Shown: positions 1 through 12,211, counted from the first letter of the stretch. The stretch: 64,000 nucleotides of DNA from Irpex lacteus (GCA_001986395.2 MQVO02000027.1:186001-250000), one strand, 5' to 3'. Numbers and translations are program-made. Notes: generated by a model not told the origin, from the sequence alone.

Positions 1-782
1 CCGGTAAGCACGCCACTATCACTTCCTCAGGTAGGCTTTATAGGTCACTCACATGGCGTATATATATAGACCATACTATGTGCTGCGCTGCTTGGTACGT
101 TCCCCATCCCCTTCACCACTCCATAGTCCCTAACTCTTCCGTCTCTCCTCTACAGGTGCCATCATCGTCAACTTCGTGTTGCGTTTCGCAAGCCCAGACC
201 TTTGATAGCGAGAAACTCGATCCTTATCTCAGCACCCTCCCAGAACCTCCATTGCGCCACCCCCGTTTTCCTGCGAAGTCTTCGCATTTATCAGGATGTT
301 GGCTGCCTTGGGAATATTTCAGAAGCCAGCTTGACAAACGATGCGAACAGCCCTTGTACTTCGGCGGAGCTTATAACACAATACCGCGGCCCCATGGACC
401 TTTTCATATATCTTGCTTCACTTTATTACGTCTTCTCGCACTGTACAGCTAATTCCCATGCTATCGATAATACGGCTTGATCAGACCTCTGCAAAGACGC
501 GATACCGAGTACTGACCAATTATAACCCATGGTATTTGCTGAGGTGAGCGAATTCGTACCTATCTGCATGCAGTTCATATGTTGATGATTCTGCCGTCAC
601 ACAGTATTTCAATGAAATTAATCCAAGCAGTAAAAGCACTGCCGTAAAGATTTGTATGCAACATCGTCCAATAGCGTATCTACCACAGTGCAGGTGCTCC
701 CCTTCAATATACGGGCCCACCCCTCACAACAAACCCCAACCTTCGGCAGAAGATCAATCTCCACTCCATCTCATTCATCCAT
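1..782. other. Window edge, no firm gene
   Basis: A strong donor (GTAAGC) at base 4 and an acceptor after a pyrimidine tract near base 155 suggest the 3' end of a plus-strand gene beginning outside the window. One frame after that acceptor gives a short tail ending in a stop near base 205. This is too short to identify. The rest, up to the 3' end of the first hydrolase gene, shows no coding pattern I can support. Confidence 0.2.
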
Positions 783-2206
783 TCATTGTGTCTTCTCTGC
801 CAAGAGTCTGACGAACCGCTCCGGGTCGTCCCAGTGCATCTGCAAAAGCACAACAAGCGATATCAGCACTTCTCTCGCTCTTCTTTGATCATGACAGATC
901 CCGCCGGCACCCAAGGCTTCGGTACATCAAACGATAGAGTTGAATCATTGCAAGACTCACAAAATGGTTGGCATTCTCCAGGCGAACGATCTCAACGTCC
1001 CTCCTCACCTCACCCTCCCTCCGTGGCTCTTTCAATTGCTCCGACAGGACTTTTGCACCCCAAGGACAATACGCGCAGCTCATATCCGCCCACAGGACGA
1101 TCGCCTTCACCCTCGGCCATAGTCCCTTTGTGTCAAAAAGCGATCTTCGAGCGTGAGTGCCATACACGCTTAACGTGATATGTCCCGGATGCCCAACTCG
1201 CAACGCGACCTCCGGACAAACCACACTCTCCAATTCTTCACGAGTCATACGTGCGCTCGTGGCTTTGAAGTGGTCGCTGAAGTACGTGCAGGGTTTGGAC
1301 AACGGTGTTTGTGCGGCGGTGAAGCAGACGGGCTGTGGGGGTGGTGGGATTTTCGTCATGTCGCGTTGGGCTGCGACCGCTTCTTCAGTGACCCCGTCGA
1401 GGGAGGAGAACGGTTCCCAGCAGGATGATACCCAGGTGATGAACGTTTTTGCTGTCTCCTCGGGTGGGAGTGTCGGGTCGTCGAGGGGGATGTAGGCGTC
1501 GCGGGGTGGAGAGATGCCGTAGACGGGACATGGTGGGTCTTTCAGGTGACGTATGGGCCAGGGAGAGGGAGGAACAGGAACGTCAGTACGTGTGCCAAGA
1601 TCTAAGTAATGTCCCTACTCACCGTAAACGATAACAGATGTCACATACGCTTCCAAAACGTCGTTAATCTCCGCGTCCACGAATCCCAGGAGTCCCAGCA
1701 ACGCAAATAGATACGTATTCCCCAAACTCCACGCCAATATGCTCACCCCTCCCACCTTCCTCTTCTTTCCCGTCTGCTCATCCACAACCTCTCTTGGTTT
1801 CGGAAACCGCTCAAGCTCGATAATCTCCTTGAAGAATCTCGCGAATTCCATGCCTTGAGACAGGAGTGCACCAGCTTCTTCGGGTGGGTTCCTCGATACG
1901 AGACGTGCGAGCTCTTCGTCCGTGAGAGGCGTTGAGCCTGGGTACTCTCGAGCGTTCACGGAAATGAAGCGGAGGTTGTGGGAGGCGGCGTGTTTGAAGA
2001 TACGACGGAATATTGCTGTGAATGTACGTTTTCGTTAGATCGAAAAGCCTCACGAACAGATTGAGTGGATGGAGGTCAGGCGCACCAGAGTGGAATATGA
2101 AGCCGTGTATGAGGAAGATAGTGTGATAGTCCCTGGAGCCAGGAGGTGCGCCTGAGTCTTCATAGTACAGTAGCGCGCCGTCGTCGTTCACTGGTAGGAT
2201 CGGCAT
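783..2206 (-). CDS. Alpha/beta-hydrolase, tandem copy 1
   Basis: This is a probable soluble alpha/beta-hydrolase-fold protein; the substrate is unknown. Residues 1-35 carry the YYEDSG strand and the LIHGF oxyanion-hole loop. Next come an AREYPGS segment, a nucleophile elbow reading ILAWSLGN, a cap region starting at a DPP..YGIS motif, and a catalytic-His candidate in ENANHF. The frame continues across a GTGAGT intron into a short last exon (MHWDDPERF...) that stops at 783. The start at 2206 is the first Met before the conserved N-terminus, and there is no signal peptide. The elbow has Ala-Trp-Ser-Leu-Gly where copies 2 and 3 have Gly-Trp-Ser-Ala-Gly. An esterase, epoxide hydrolase or lactonase role is possible; the fold is much surer than the activity. 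Confidence 0.85.
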
Positions 2207-3238
2207 AGTTGTGTGAACCTAACAAACCTCTGCAGGAGACTAAGTATGTCAATATACGTAAATGCAACTGCGGAAGAGAGAATTTGGCGAGAGGAGTTAG
2301 CGCAAGAATTTGTCCGTTGCTGTAGTCGATGATGTACCAAGTATCACGGACCTCCTGTAAGATGGTCAGCAGTTATATATGGACGATCTCACCAAGCACG
2401 GGCGGTTATTCTGGTCATCTTGATCACCAAATCTCCTCAATCCGGACGCAAAATGTCCATTAAGTATTTTGTCATGGCCTAAATCCATGCCGCTCTACAT
2501 GACCGACGCTTGCTGACGTTTATCAATCGTCAACGTATCCATTGGCACTGCTACCGGCGAAGGCAACTACGCGTACATCGATACTCTGACAAACTGCATG
2601 AGAAGCAACTTCACACTCGTCGCATACTGACGAGTGGCGTGTTGTGGCAGGCGAGCAGCCACAACTGTATTGCGAGTGCTATCATTCGATAACAGTAGAC
2701 CAACTGTTACGGTTAGAGACCTCCCGCTCCCACCTCCATGGTGATATCGACCTTCTGGAGTGACGACTATCTCCCGTTTTTCCGGTAGCGCGTCCGCTCA
2801 AGGCCAGTGTCGGTACTTCCAGCCCGAGCGAGGTCAGTAAGAGTTCGGTCGTCGTGTCGCAGGATGGCGTAGGAGCGTTTCGAAGTGCTTTGCGGAACCG
2901 GGTGCGATATAATCGACGTCGACGCTAGGCGGGCCGCGGTACACAATGCATGATTGTGGGGTTGGTTTGTAGCCTTTTTTTGCCATGTGTTGTCGTGCCT
3001 GGCGCTGATCAGTTACGAGACCGCTGAGAACGCGTAACGTTGTATCGCAGCACTGCGCTTTACTGTGCTGCCTCTATACTTTCAAGTTCTGTCAGCAATG
3101 CGTGTAACAGTGTAGCGTACCGTTGAATGTATGCTATACATAAGCCGATTCAAATCATGTTGCAGTTTGCCTTCTCAATAACCAAGAATAAATTCCAATC
3201 ATAATCCCAGGTTGTCGAACTCGGTACCGTACCCAATG
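2207..3238. other. Intergenic, no gene seen
   Basis: This gap lies between the start of hydrolase copy 1 and the end of copy 2. It must hold the promoter of copy 1. Open frames are short and stop-rich, and I see no hydrolase remnant, RNA gene or repeat. Confidence 0.5.
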
Positions 3239-4570
3239 TTACGATATATGGTCTGCAATAACGCGTATCATGCGCTCGGGATTATCATGATGACCCTAGG
3301 AAATGAAAACGAAAGAAGCCGTCGGGATGGTAAGCACGCATTTCACCAAGTCATACCATAAACGCCGCACGAAGAAGAAATAAACACTCACGAAGTGATG
3401 TATGCCCTCCAGCCTCTCGATGTTCACCTCCCTCCGCACTTCCCCTTCTACCGGTGGCTCCTTCAACAGTCCCTCTACGACCTTTGCACTCCATGCACAA
3501 TTCCATGGACTGTGAGCACCCCAAAGATGGTGCAGTTTGACCCCTTTCAACACCCCTTTCGTGTCTAGAATGGATCCCCGGACGTTCTTCGCGCAAATCT
3601 CCCAGCTCACAAGTCCAGGTCCCAACCGTATCCCAACGTCAGGGAACAACGTAGCGTCCCTCTCCTCTTGCGACATTCGTTCGTGGGACGAGAGATACCT
3701 CGGGTCGGAAGGATCATTGGTGAGTTTCTTTTGGGCAGCGACGGATGTGAGGTTGACAGCGTCCAAAGAGGAGAAGGGCTCAAACCAGGTAGAAGCCCAG
3801 ATTACGAAGTGTTCTGTGAGCTGCTCCGGTGGTGTTATGAGATCCCGACCAGGGCTGTAGGTTCCTGGGGGGTCGGCGACGCCAACGATTATACTCGGCG
3901 GGTCTAATTCGGATTGTACGAACAGAATTCAGTAAGATGACCGTGACAACTTGGCATACTTGGCAGAAATGTGCTTGACCAAGCTGCTGAGAACGGCGGG
4001 GACGTACCATACGCAAATAATGCGACCACGTTCTCTTCCAGAGTATTCCGTAAAGGCTCATCGAACGTGTACAGGTTGGCGAGCATCCCAAAGAATGTGG
4101 AGCACCCCGCTGACCAGCCCCATATTCCTATACCACCCGTTGTCTTCCCTGACGCTGCCTTTCCCGGGGCGGGCGTGTTTTCGTGTTTGACGACCCATGC
4201 CACAAAGTTGGCCAAGTCTCTTGCAAAGTCGACTACAACGGCCTCTTGGTCTTCCTCGTCGGTTGATTGGAATAAAGCAAGTTGTGCATCACTCAAATGG
4301 GAAGATCCTGGGTATTCGCGCTGGTTGATAGCAAGTAATCGAAGATTCTGAGAGGCAGCATAGGGGAAGAGAGTACGGAAGGTGGCTGGTCGGGAGAAAC
4401 GCGTGCTTAGACGCGCAATAAACAGAATCGCGAACGGGGGCAGACTTACGCGCATGCACAACGTACCCGTGTATCAGGATAATAGTTGTGTAATCCGTTG
4501 ATCCCTGTGGTACTCCAGAGTCTTCATAATACAGACATGTTCCTTCGTCGTCAATGATAGCTGTGGGCAT
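3239..4570 (-). CDS. Alpha/beta-hydrolase, tandem copy 2
   Basis: This second member of the array has the same architecture. The N-terminus carries YYEDSGVP and LIHGY, followed by an QREYPGSS segment and the elbow GIWGWSAGC, whose Ser is the presumed nucleophile. The cap region starts at DPPSIIVG, and a helix with EEERDA-like charge leads to a GPGLVSWE motif. The His motif reads GIHHF, then a GTGAGT intron, then a final exon coding GHHDNPERMIRVIADHIS and a TAA at 3239. Four or more exons share their positions with copies 1, 3 and 4, so they arose by tandem duplication. The start at 4570 matches the other copies. It is probably a cytoplasmic hydrolase of unknown substrate. Confidence 0.85.
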
Positions 4571-6454
4571 TGCAGAGGACAGGATATACTACCAGTAAGA
4601 CCTCGGAAGATGAGAACGGAGGGGGAGATTCGGGATTATCAAGGCACCGTAGTTTTGCATTTATATCCCTCGCCCTGGGACAAACAAGATGTAAATGATA
4701 GAATATTATGTGTGGCCGTCATGAGATCTAGTACGCGTGGACGCATGTATGAAGTGAACAGGGCTGGTCGACACCGCTCCCGGCGAGCGTGGGCGCCCTA
4801 TTCAGATGCCCGTTATTAAGTATCACAGGGCGATCAGAAAATATAGGAAACGGCGACTCAGAGTGAAATTGAATCCAGTTCAAATCCTGTCATCTTTCAG
4901 GCTATGGGACACTCGTCCATGCCGGCAGACTGGCGTGGCATATGTGGCATGACATGGCACCCTGCAGTACTTCAAGACTTGGGCTTCTGGACCCGTGTAC
5001 ACGACACAACGTATGCGCAAGCCTAGTAGCGTTGGTGCGGATCTCTAGACCGGATAAGCAAGTGGATTAGCGTCATTCAGTAATATTGTATGAGTGGGCG
5101 GGTACCTGTAGGGAACACAACTGCGGCACAAGTGCTTAAGTAATTTCAACTTGTTCTGATCTACCGCTAACATTCCCTCCTGGTGATAACAATAAAGGGG
5201 CCAGGCCTGCGGATGTTCAGATGCAAATGAATACATAGTGTATCTAAGAGCTAGTAAACGGTGGCATACCTACGGGGACTCGCATGTATTGTTGCCCGAT
5301 CTGCGTTTACGTTCGTGAGACCTGGTGCGATAGCAGAATGGAAGTGAATGTGCGAGAATTTCGGATGTGCGCAGGGTATGAGAGCGTTTCTCTGCTGTCC
5401 TCTACATATAGTCAGCCCAAGCACACCATCGCGTTAAGCACGGCGTCTGCATGGGTTTCTCCAACTCGAGTTATGCAACGTCTATCCTGCTAATGTTTGT
5501 CCGTCTTCTGCTAACACACGCCCCAATTCACAAGGGTACTGCGTAAACGGGACTCTGACTGATGCATAGCTCACATGAGAATGAGAACTCGCCAAGATCC
5601 AGCAAAGTGCGTGAGACACACAGTAATTGAGCCCGCTTCTTTCTAGCGCAGTTTGCGGCCTTTAAGAACCTCTTGGGTCGACATCGCTAGGAGTTTGGTG
5701 GGTCATGAGATCGGAGAGCTCGCAGCCGCCACACCCAGGGATTTGACAGTGAAGCGACGCGCTGTGGCTGATAAACGAGCTAGAAGAAAGAGTCGCTGTC
5801 ACAGCCTATTATTCAATAGCAAATTGGAAGGCACGTACCATCCACAGGCGTGGACGCTTCATTTCTAGCATCCTGGACGATGTTATATGCTATTAAGATG
5901 GCCGACGCTACCCTGAGTGCATATTAGTGCGATTCGGGACAAGAAGTAGCGCGTGCTCGACATGAGAGAATATCAACAGCGAGACTTCCCTGGCCATGCT
6001 GTTTTGGAGTTACATTCGTTGTCAGAGCAAGTATACGGAAGAGTTTGGTTGAGTGAGTCACAGTGAAGATAAAAATGGCTTATACCTACAAACTAGTCCA
6101 GTATCGGAGAACTGGTGAGAAGAGGCAGGTAATAAGTAGATTAAAATAGCCAAAGACCTGTGTCAGGGGAGCACATACGTTAGAAATTAAAACCTGCTGC
6201 CAAGATCCTGGAGTTAGGCTGGCATTGGCAGTCGTCATTTGCCTCATCGAGAACGCCTGCTTGGAAACAAGATATTACTGCCGAAATTTGTATCATGTGC
6301 AACTCTTAGATGTTGCCATGTTATATTGGTATCGTGCCCGATGGTTCCCAGTACACCATCCGATGTAATTCGATGCGTTACAGAAGATATATCTCAGACG
6401 GCTTCACTGATACCAGTCAGTCAAGTAAGTATTATGAGATAATACAAGCAGGGA
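4571..6454. other. Intergenic, no gene seen
   Basis: This is the longest gap in the hydrolase array, about 1.9 kb. No open frame has coding character or similarity to the hydrolases. A GTTCAAATCC sequence near 4880 resembles a tRNA B box but no cloverleaf can be folded around it. Confidence 0.5.
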
Positions 6455-7689
6455 TTACTGAATATTCGCCAATATAAGTTCAACAGCCTCCTTCGGTTTA
6501 TCCCACATAAACTGTTCGGAGAGTCAGTCAGACGACCCAGAGCAGGCACTGGTGTGTTCCATACCAGATGATTTCCACCCTCCATTCGCACTATTTGTAT
6601 ATCCCGTCTCTGCAAGCCTTCGTCCGGAGGAACCTCCAATAGTTCTGCAATGCCCTTCACACCCCAAGCTGTCGGCCAGAAGCTCATAGTTCCCCATGTG
6701 AGAACTGCCTTGACATTCTTCCAATGCCCTTGAGTGTCCAATAAAGCTCTGCGCACGTTCTCTGCATATACCATCCAATCCACCATCCCAGGACCAACGC
6801 GGCCGAGGGCTTCATAATCCGTTATGTCTGCAAACTCTTTTGGAGGGAACTTGGTAATAGTAAATTCGGCATTAGGGGAGACCTCCGCTATCGCTTTGCG
6901 CTTCTGGAGGGAGGGCTCGTCGACGGAGGCGAGATCGTCAATCGGCTCAAAATATGTGCTGATGAATGTCAATAGCGCAGAATACACCTGGTCTTGGGGG
7001 ATGGATGTATCACGAAACGGATGGTAAAGTCTCGTGGGCTCAGGGATACCATAGCACATGCTCGAGCAATCTATAAGGCCGGCGCAGTGAATGAGCGGTT
7101 ATATCTGTGGTTGGTCATCGGAGGACGTACCTGCCAGGATGACTGTGCCAATGTATCTCTCAAGTAGATCGCTGATCGACTTGTCGAGGGCAGAGATATT
7201 GGCGAGAAGAGAAAACACTTGTGCAGACCCAGCCGACCAGCCAACGATATGTACTCCGCCAACCTTCACACCATTTGAGTCGCGAGGCGCCGGCAGAGAC
7301 TCGTGTTCGATGAAATAGGTTATCAAGTCCGCCAGCTCGAGTGCTTGGCCGCGTAAGCTGGTTTCTTGTTCCTCTAGATCAGAAGAGTAGAATAACTCCA
7401 ATTCTTCCTCGGTGTAGGGTGTGGATTGATCGTATTCCCGCATATGGGGTGCAATAAAGCGCAGGTTGCTGGGAGCGGCATAAGGAAACACTTTCTGGAA
7501 TGCTCCTAAAACGTTGTCAATGAGCCCTAAAATGCACACGTAAAACTCAGGAAAGACAACAAGCTTACGGGCATTGAACAAGAACGGGTGGATGAGGAAC
7601 ACGGTCGTGTAGTCAGTCGAGTTGGGAGGAACACCAGAATCCTCGTACGCGAGGACGATATCTCTTGTCTTCAGGTGAACGGTGGGCAT
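6455..7689 (-). CDS. Alpha/beta-hydrolase, tandem copy 3
   Basis: The N-terminus (AYEDSGVP, FLIHPF) replaces the usual His-Gly of the oxyanion loop with His-Pro. The elbow reads IVGWSAGS, the most canonical nucleophile site of the four copies. The cap segment opens with MCYGIPEP, and the central motif is GPGMVDWM. The catalytic-His candidate is in GGNHL, followed by a GTATGG intron and a last exon coding FMWDKPKEAVELILANIQ with stop at 6455. The loop change may weaken or alter catalysis. No signal peptide is seen. Fold assignment is firm; the substrate cannot be inferred. Confidence 0.85.
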
Positions 7690-8692
7690 GGTCGAGGTCG
7701 GAGGTCAAGTATATCGAGACCAAAACGACCAGCGAGCCATGGATGGACGCCAGTCCCTGCAGGGCCTGCACCTAGATTAGTTTCTCCGGAAGACTCGTAA
7801 GTGCTTATTGGCCGATGTGAGGCTGACAACTGCTGACAATGATGCAAAATTGTTAGACATTCTGATCAATGCTTCCAAAGCACTTACTTGTGACATGTGA
7901 AGAGTAGCATGTTTGGTGCCATGTCGGTACTTACGGTTTATAACCGCACAGGGGAACTGCCTGATACTGCTAGGTACTGGGGCCGGATACCCACCAGCAC
8001 TGAAGCTGTTTTGGATAGATCGCATATTTCGAATGGTCCGTAAGCCCCAAAAGTATAGTGCGCTGCGTTGAAAAGAGACTACGTATCGATCCTTGGATTT
8101 AGCGTGATAGCGTCGACGGTTCGGGAGCAGTCGTGATGGCAGCTCCCAGGTGCATTTCCATATCGAGAAGCTAGATCTGCAGTTGGCCATCAAATGCATC
8201 GCGGCTAGTGACATCCTCAAGTTGTACCTTCGTTGACAACAACACGGCCATATGAGACACATATGGGATCTGCATGAAATACAGCCTCGATGCATGAATT
8301 TCTCTCGAATTTCGAAGTAGATTTGTAACCTCTAAGATAACTTAATGACACACAGCCGCGGCGCATCACGCATGACTTACTTTACTTAGTTCCACTGCAA
8401 TTCGCTGAATGGGGACTAACCAGCCAGTCGCTGTTTCGTAGAGGAGGCCAGGCCTTAGTAGGGTGCCTGTGTTCAGTCAATAAACACATGTTTGGAGTCT
8501 CGATGTGGACAGAAGGGAATAAAGTGTGAGGGTATACAGTGAGGAGGTAAAGATGTCGATAAGCTCTATGACCTGACGAAGGGTTGAAGCATGGGTTGGG
8601 TTGTCTATGCATCTGGGGACTGGCAAGTCAACCAAGCGGTCGTCGTCAAAGCGACGTAAGAGACTCACTCACCAAAACGTGATCATATATTT
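7690..8692. other. Intergenic, no gene seen
   Basis: This gap lies between copies 3 and 4. A 172-codon minus-strand open frame occupies 7777-8295, but its composition (many Arg, Cys, Met and Ser) and lack of any recognisable motif argue that it is chance. Confidence 0.45.
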
Positions 8693-9910
8693 TCTGCGAT
8701 GAAACGAACAAATCGTCCAGGGTCGTCGTAGGGAAGCTACAATGGTTCCGTGAGCACACGACGATTCAAACAGCCGCGGAATACGCACGAAGTGATTGGC
8801 GTTCTCCAGACAAACGATTTTGACATCCCGCCTCTGCTCTCCATCTTCCTTTGGCTCCGCCAGCATCTCCGTCATTACCCTCGCTGCCCATTGAGTAGTC
8901 CAAGGCCCCATATCCCCGTATGACATTAAGACATTTACGCCTTTCCACGTCCCTCGAGTGTCAAACAATGCACGACGGGTGTTAGCCATAAACACCTTCC
9001 AGTCGACAAGTGCGGGGCCAATCCGGTACTTTACGGGAGCGTGCATGATACCCTCGATTTCTGCCGGCGTCCTACGATCTCTGGTTGGCTTGTACTGCGG
9101 GTCGGAGGAGATATCGGTCATCGATTTTCGTTGCTGGATGCTGGTGGAGTCGATGGACTTGAGGTCGGGAAATGGCTGCCAGTAAGTCGATGTCCATGTC
9201 AAGAACGCATCGTGCGCCTCTTCGGTAGACATTGAGAGGCTTTTCAGCGGGTAAGTTGTTTTTGGTGGGTCTGCGATGCCAAAAGCGATGTTGGGGGCGT
9301 CTGTGATCGCACTGAGCTATGAGGGAGGAAGTGCCAGCAATAGAGACACTTACCATAATATATGACCTTGGTGATATAACTGCTTAAGACATCGTATGCT
9401 TCCTTCTCCTTTACAGGAAGGTTGGCGAGCATCGCATTGACCATCAGCGTACCGGATGACCACGCCATTACCGAGACGCCGCCGGTCGATGAACTACCAG
9501 AGCGCTGAGGCGGAGGTATGTTTTCCTGTTTGATTACATACAAAATAAGGCGTGCCACGTCCACAGCTTGGTTGATGAGTGCATTCGCCTGATCCTCCAA
9601 ATCAGAAGACGCAAAATTTGTCAGTTCGGACTCGCTGAGGTTTGTGGTTCCAGGATATTCTCGTAGGTTAATCGAAACGAATCTAAGGTCGTGTGACTTT
9701 GCATGATTGAACATAGGCCTGAACATAGCTGTGTAGCGCAGTAATGTCAGTGTCATAACTAATAGGTCATTCACGGAGGCATAGCATACCCGAATGAAAA
9801 TAATATCCATGGACCAGAATTACTGTCGAATACGATGTTGAGCCGACAGGAACTCCAGAGTCCTCGTAGTAAAGTTCGGTTCCGCGCGAGTTGACCTTGA
9901 TTGAGGGCAT
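8693..9910 (-). CDS. Alpha/beta-hydrolase, tandem copy 4
   Basis: The start at 9910 (MPSIKVNSRG) is set by alignment with the other copies and lies inside a frame that runs on into YYEDSGVP and LVHGY. The remaining motifs are LREYPGTT, the elbow VMAWSSGT, a cap segment opening with FGIADPP, the GPALVDWK motif, and ENANHF. A GTGCGT intron follows the ANHF codons, and the last exon codes LPYDDPGRFVRFIAENI with TGA at 8693. The order, intron pattern and spacing match copies 1-3. This is the upstream-most gene of the array and is followed by 0.6 kb without a gene. The exact activity is unknown. Confidence 0.85.
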
Positions 9911-10551
9911 TGTGGATGGAATATACTTCTTCGAGCTAAGATGATGACGGTTAAAAGCAAAGGTGCATTCCGAATACGCTGGTCCACCAGGAGGAAGCTC
10001 ACGTTCTTCGGCACATCAGATAGGTGGCCGAACATATACTGCCGTGCGGAGAACGTATTTGTAGCTTCGCCAGCGTTCCCTGGGCATTGGCGTGTGATCT
10101 ATCACTAGCGAAATTATAAGACGCCGAGCGAATTCAGTTGAACTCGGGTGCTCACCAACGGCGCATATTATTCATGTGCCTGCATTGCTACCGCAGTGAT
10201 TATTGCACGATTTGAGAGCTACATCATACCCTGCGTGATACCTCATTACCGTTGTTTTGAGACTTGACCGATGAGAACGGGGCGACACGCATCTGTGGAA
10301 GTTCAGCTCACACAGAAGATGGGAAGGATGCCGTGTGGCATTCCCGTGACGAAACTCGAAGCAACCAGAGGACCGAAAAGAACAGCAAACCCTGCAGGGT
10401 GACCGCCCCAACGATGGAGATGTCCTTCTGTGGACGAGTCAGTACATACATAAGCAGATTAAAATTCTCATCTGCAGATGAGCCTGAAGCCCCAAACGCA
10501 GAGCAATAAAGATAGCGAACAACGAAGCAAAGATGTCTATTCCGCATGAAT
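9911..10551. other. Intergenic, no gene seen
   Basis: This lies between hydrolase copy 4 (its promoter side) and the 3' end of NDUFA8. Open frames on both strands are short and lack protein-like composition. Confidence 0.45.
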
Positions 10552-11351
10552 CTACTTCTGTACACCGGTATGTATTGGGTTCTTGACCTCGTGGATGGGT
10601 GTCTGACCTTCCGGTGTCCCTGGGATGGTCTTGACGAGGCCCTGGTATAACGTCGTGAGTATAATACGCGAGTTAAACCGCGACACGGACGTACGAGCTT
10701 TTCGAACATGCACTTGTTGAGAGCACGCTCGGGTTTTCGACAAGCGCCATATTCCTACGCACAGTCATGAGTCTATGGTTGGGGTCATATCCACAGCCAG
10801 CGCACCTGATTGTTCAGCTCTAAGCAGTTCCAGTGCTTGTCAAACTCGGCCAGGCAGTTCTCGCGCATCTTGGTAATCCTGAATAAGTAGAACATGAAAG
10901 GAGAGACGGCAGGTTTTCAATGAGTAGTGAGAACTCTAGCGGAGCGGGAACACGCACAGATCCTGCGCGCAGCGAGTTACTCGTCGGCCCTCCTTCAAAC
11001 AGTGTCCTGGGTCACGGTTTTCGGCCTTGCAAAGCATGAAGTCATCTATAGCATTTGTACAACAACAGACCGTCAGCGCCTCGTATACACACTTGTTCAT
11101 ACGCCCTGCCCTCCACTATCCCTTCCTCGTCGCTCTTCCAGAATAATTTATTCGCTGCTGCACCACCTTCTATAGCTCGAGCACGACAACGCACCGTTGT
11201 AGTCCTTGCAATATGCTCCAATGAAGAATGCCGCGCTCTTCAACGGTGCGCTTGTGACACCGAGTTCCTGAACCTTCGGGACATCGTCAGGCAGAGGCGT
11301 TGGCTCTGTGTAGGGCTTCTCTGCTGAGGCCGGGCTGCGCCAGAAACTCAT
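10552..11351 (-). CDS. NDUFA8: NADH dehydrogenase subunit NDUFA8-like (19-21 kDa)
   Basis: This is an accessory subunit of mitochondrial complex I on the intermembrane-space side, imported and oxidised through the Mia40 route. Exon 1 (11351-11195) begins MSFWRSP and ends in AYCKDYN. Exon 2 (11045-10958) holds two overlapping CX9C spacings around FMLCKAEN...GHC...TRC. Later exons give CLAEFDKHWNC and CRKPERALNKC, both exact CX9C, and a tail ending HTGVQK before the stop at 10552. Five consecutive CX9C spacings and the roughly 170-residue length match fungal 20.8 kDa subunits. The start is the first Met in frame with the conserved PLPDDVP segment. The gene is transcribed away from the broken gene at 11.6 kb. 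Confidence 0.92.
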
Positions 11352-11609
11352 GGTGGAGGGTACAGTAAATGCGTTGGCTCGTCCAACCCACCGAGTCTGA
11401 GGTCGTCGTGAGCCGGATTGTCTCGGGCACAACCGAACCAATTGGCGGGGTTTGATTCGCGCCTGTTAGACGCCCGATCAGAGGCGGGGAATGGACTCGG
11501 ACGCGTCTTGACTCTGACTTCCATCCTGCACCGACTTTCGAATTCATAACATGGCATGTTTCTTTGTTGATTACAGTGAGGATGGCTCTAATATGTCTAC
11601 TCTTTGTAG

Positions 11610-12211
11610 CCTCCTAGAATCCAACCAAAAACATTCGTGCTCTCCTTCAAGACCCACAAACTTACTGCTCTCACTGCCGTGTCTCAGCCAGAGAAGACAA
11701 CAATTGGAGATCTTAAAAGCGAGGTACTCAGCGCACTACAGGCTGATGTACTCCGTAAGCAACCCGACGATATGGATCTCGTACCGGACTTCGATCCCGA
11801 AGGCGAATGGACTGTGCCAACCGTGGAAACCACAGATGACTTCGAGCTAAGTCGGGCTGTGAAGGAGAGGGGAAGACCGACGGAGAATACGATCTGCTAT
11901 CCAACAAAGATACTGTCAAGCAAAGCTTAATGAACTGGGAAACACTATTTATACGGTTCAGAGATGAGAACGGTGAGTGCTTTGGTGATGCGGCGCACAT
12001 TCAATCGCATTTCTGCCAGAGTCTAATCTATTGCAACACAAACTACCATATGCCTGCTCATCTCTATGTACACGCATGGTCACCAGGCAATCTACTCCCT
12101 GTCAAAGTCGCGCTTCCCTCGATAGCAGACGTGGAGGAAGAGGAACCGGCTCCAGCGCCAGCGCCATCGAAGGGCAAGCGAAAGGCGGGACCTGAAGACT
12201 TTTCAGACTAG
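11610..12211 (+). pseudogene. Small conserved fungal gene with apparent frameshift
   Basis: I do not recognise the function. An exon from about 11610 codes KTFVLSFKTHKLTAL and then IGDLKSEVLSALQ, a strand-strand-helix pattern that could be ubiquitin-like. It continues through LVPDFDPEGEW to AVKERGRPT at about 11880. The obvious continuation (EYDLLSNKD..., LMNWETLFIRFRDENG) is in another frame with no usable intron between. One extra base in the GG run near 11881-11884 would join them. A normal GTGAGT intron then leads to LLPVKVALPS, an acidic EEEEPAPAPAP stretch and a basic GKRKAG tail, ending at 12211. The first exon and start codon are unresolved. A sequencing error is as likely as a true pseudogene. 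Confidence 0.55.

Noticed and set aside
78..480. Overlapping plus-strand open frames of 92 and 124 codons
   Set aside because: Neither has recognisable features; at best the region holds the last exon and 3' UTR of a gene outside the window.
4870..4910. B-box-like GTTCAAATCC
   Set aside because: No A box or cloverleaf around it.
7777..8295. 172-codon minus-strand open frame between hydrolase copies 3 and 4
   Set aside because: No motif, odd composition, and no splice partners; likely chance openness.
10264..10509. 81-codon plus-strand open frame before NDUFA8
   Set aside because: No start context, motif or splice continuation; overlaps a minus-strand open frame that is also non-coding.
11858..11875. 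17-base GT...AG that would restore the frame of the broken gene
   Set aside because: Far below any workable intron size.
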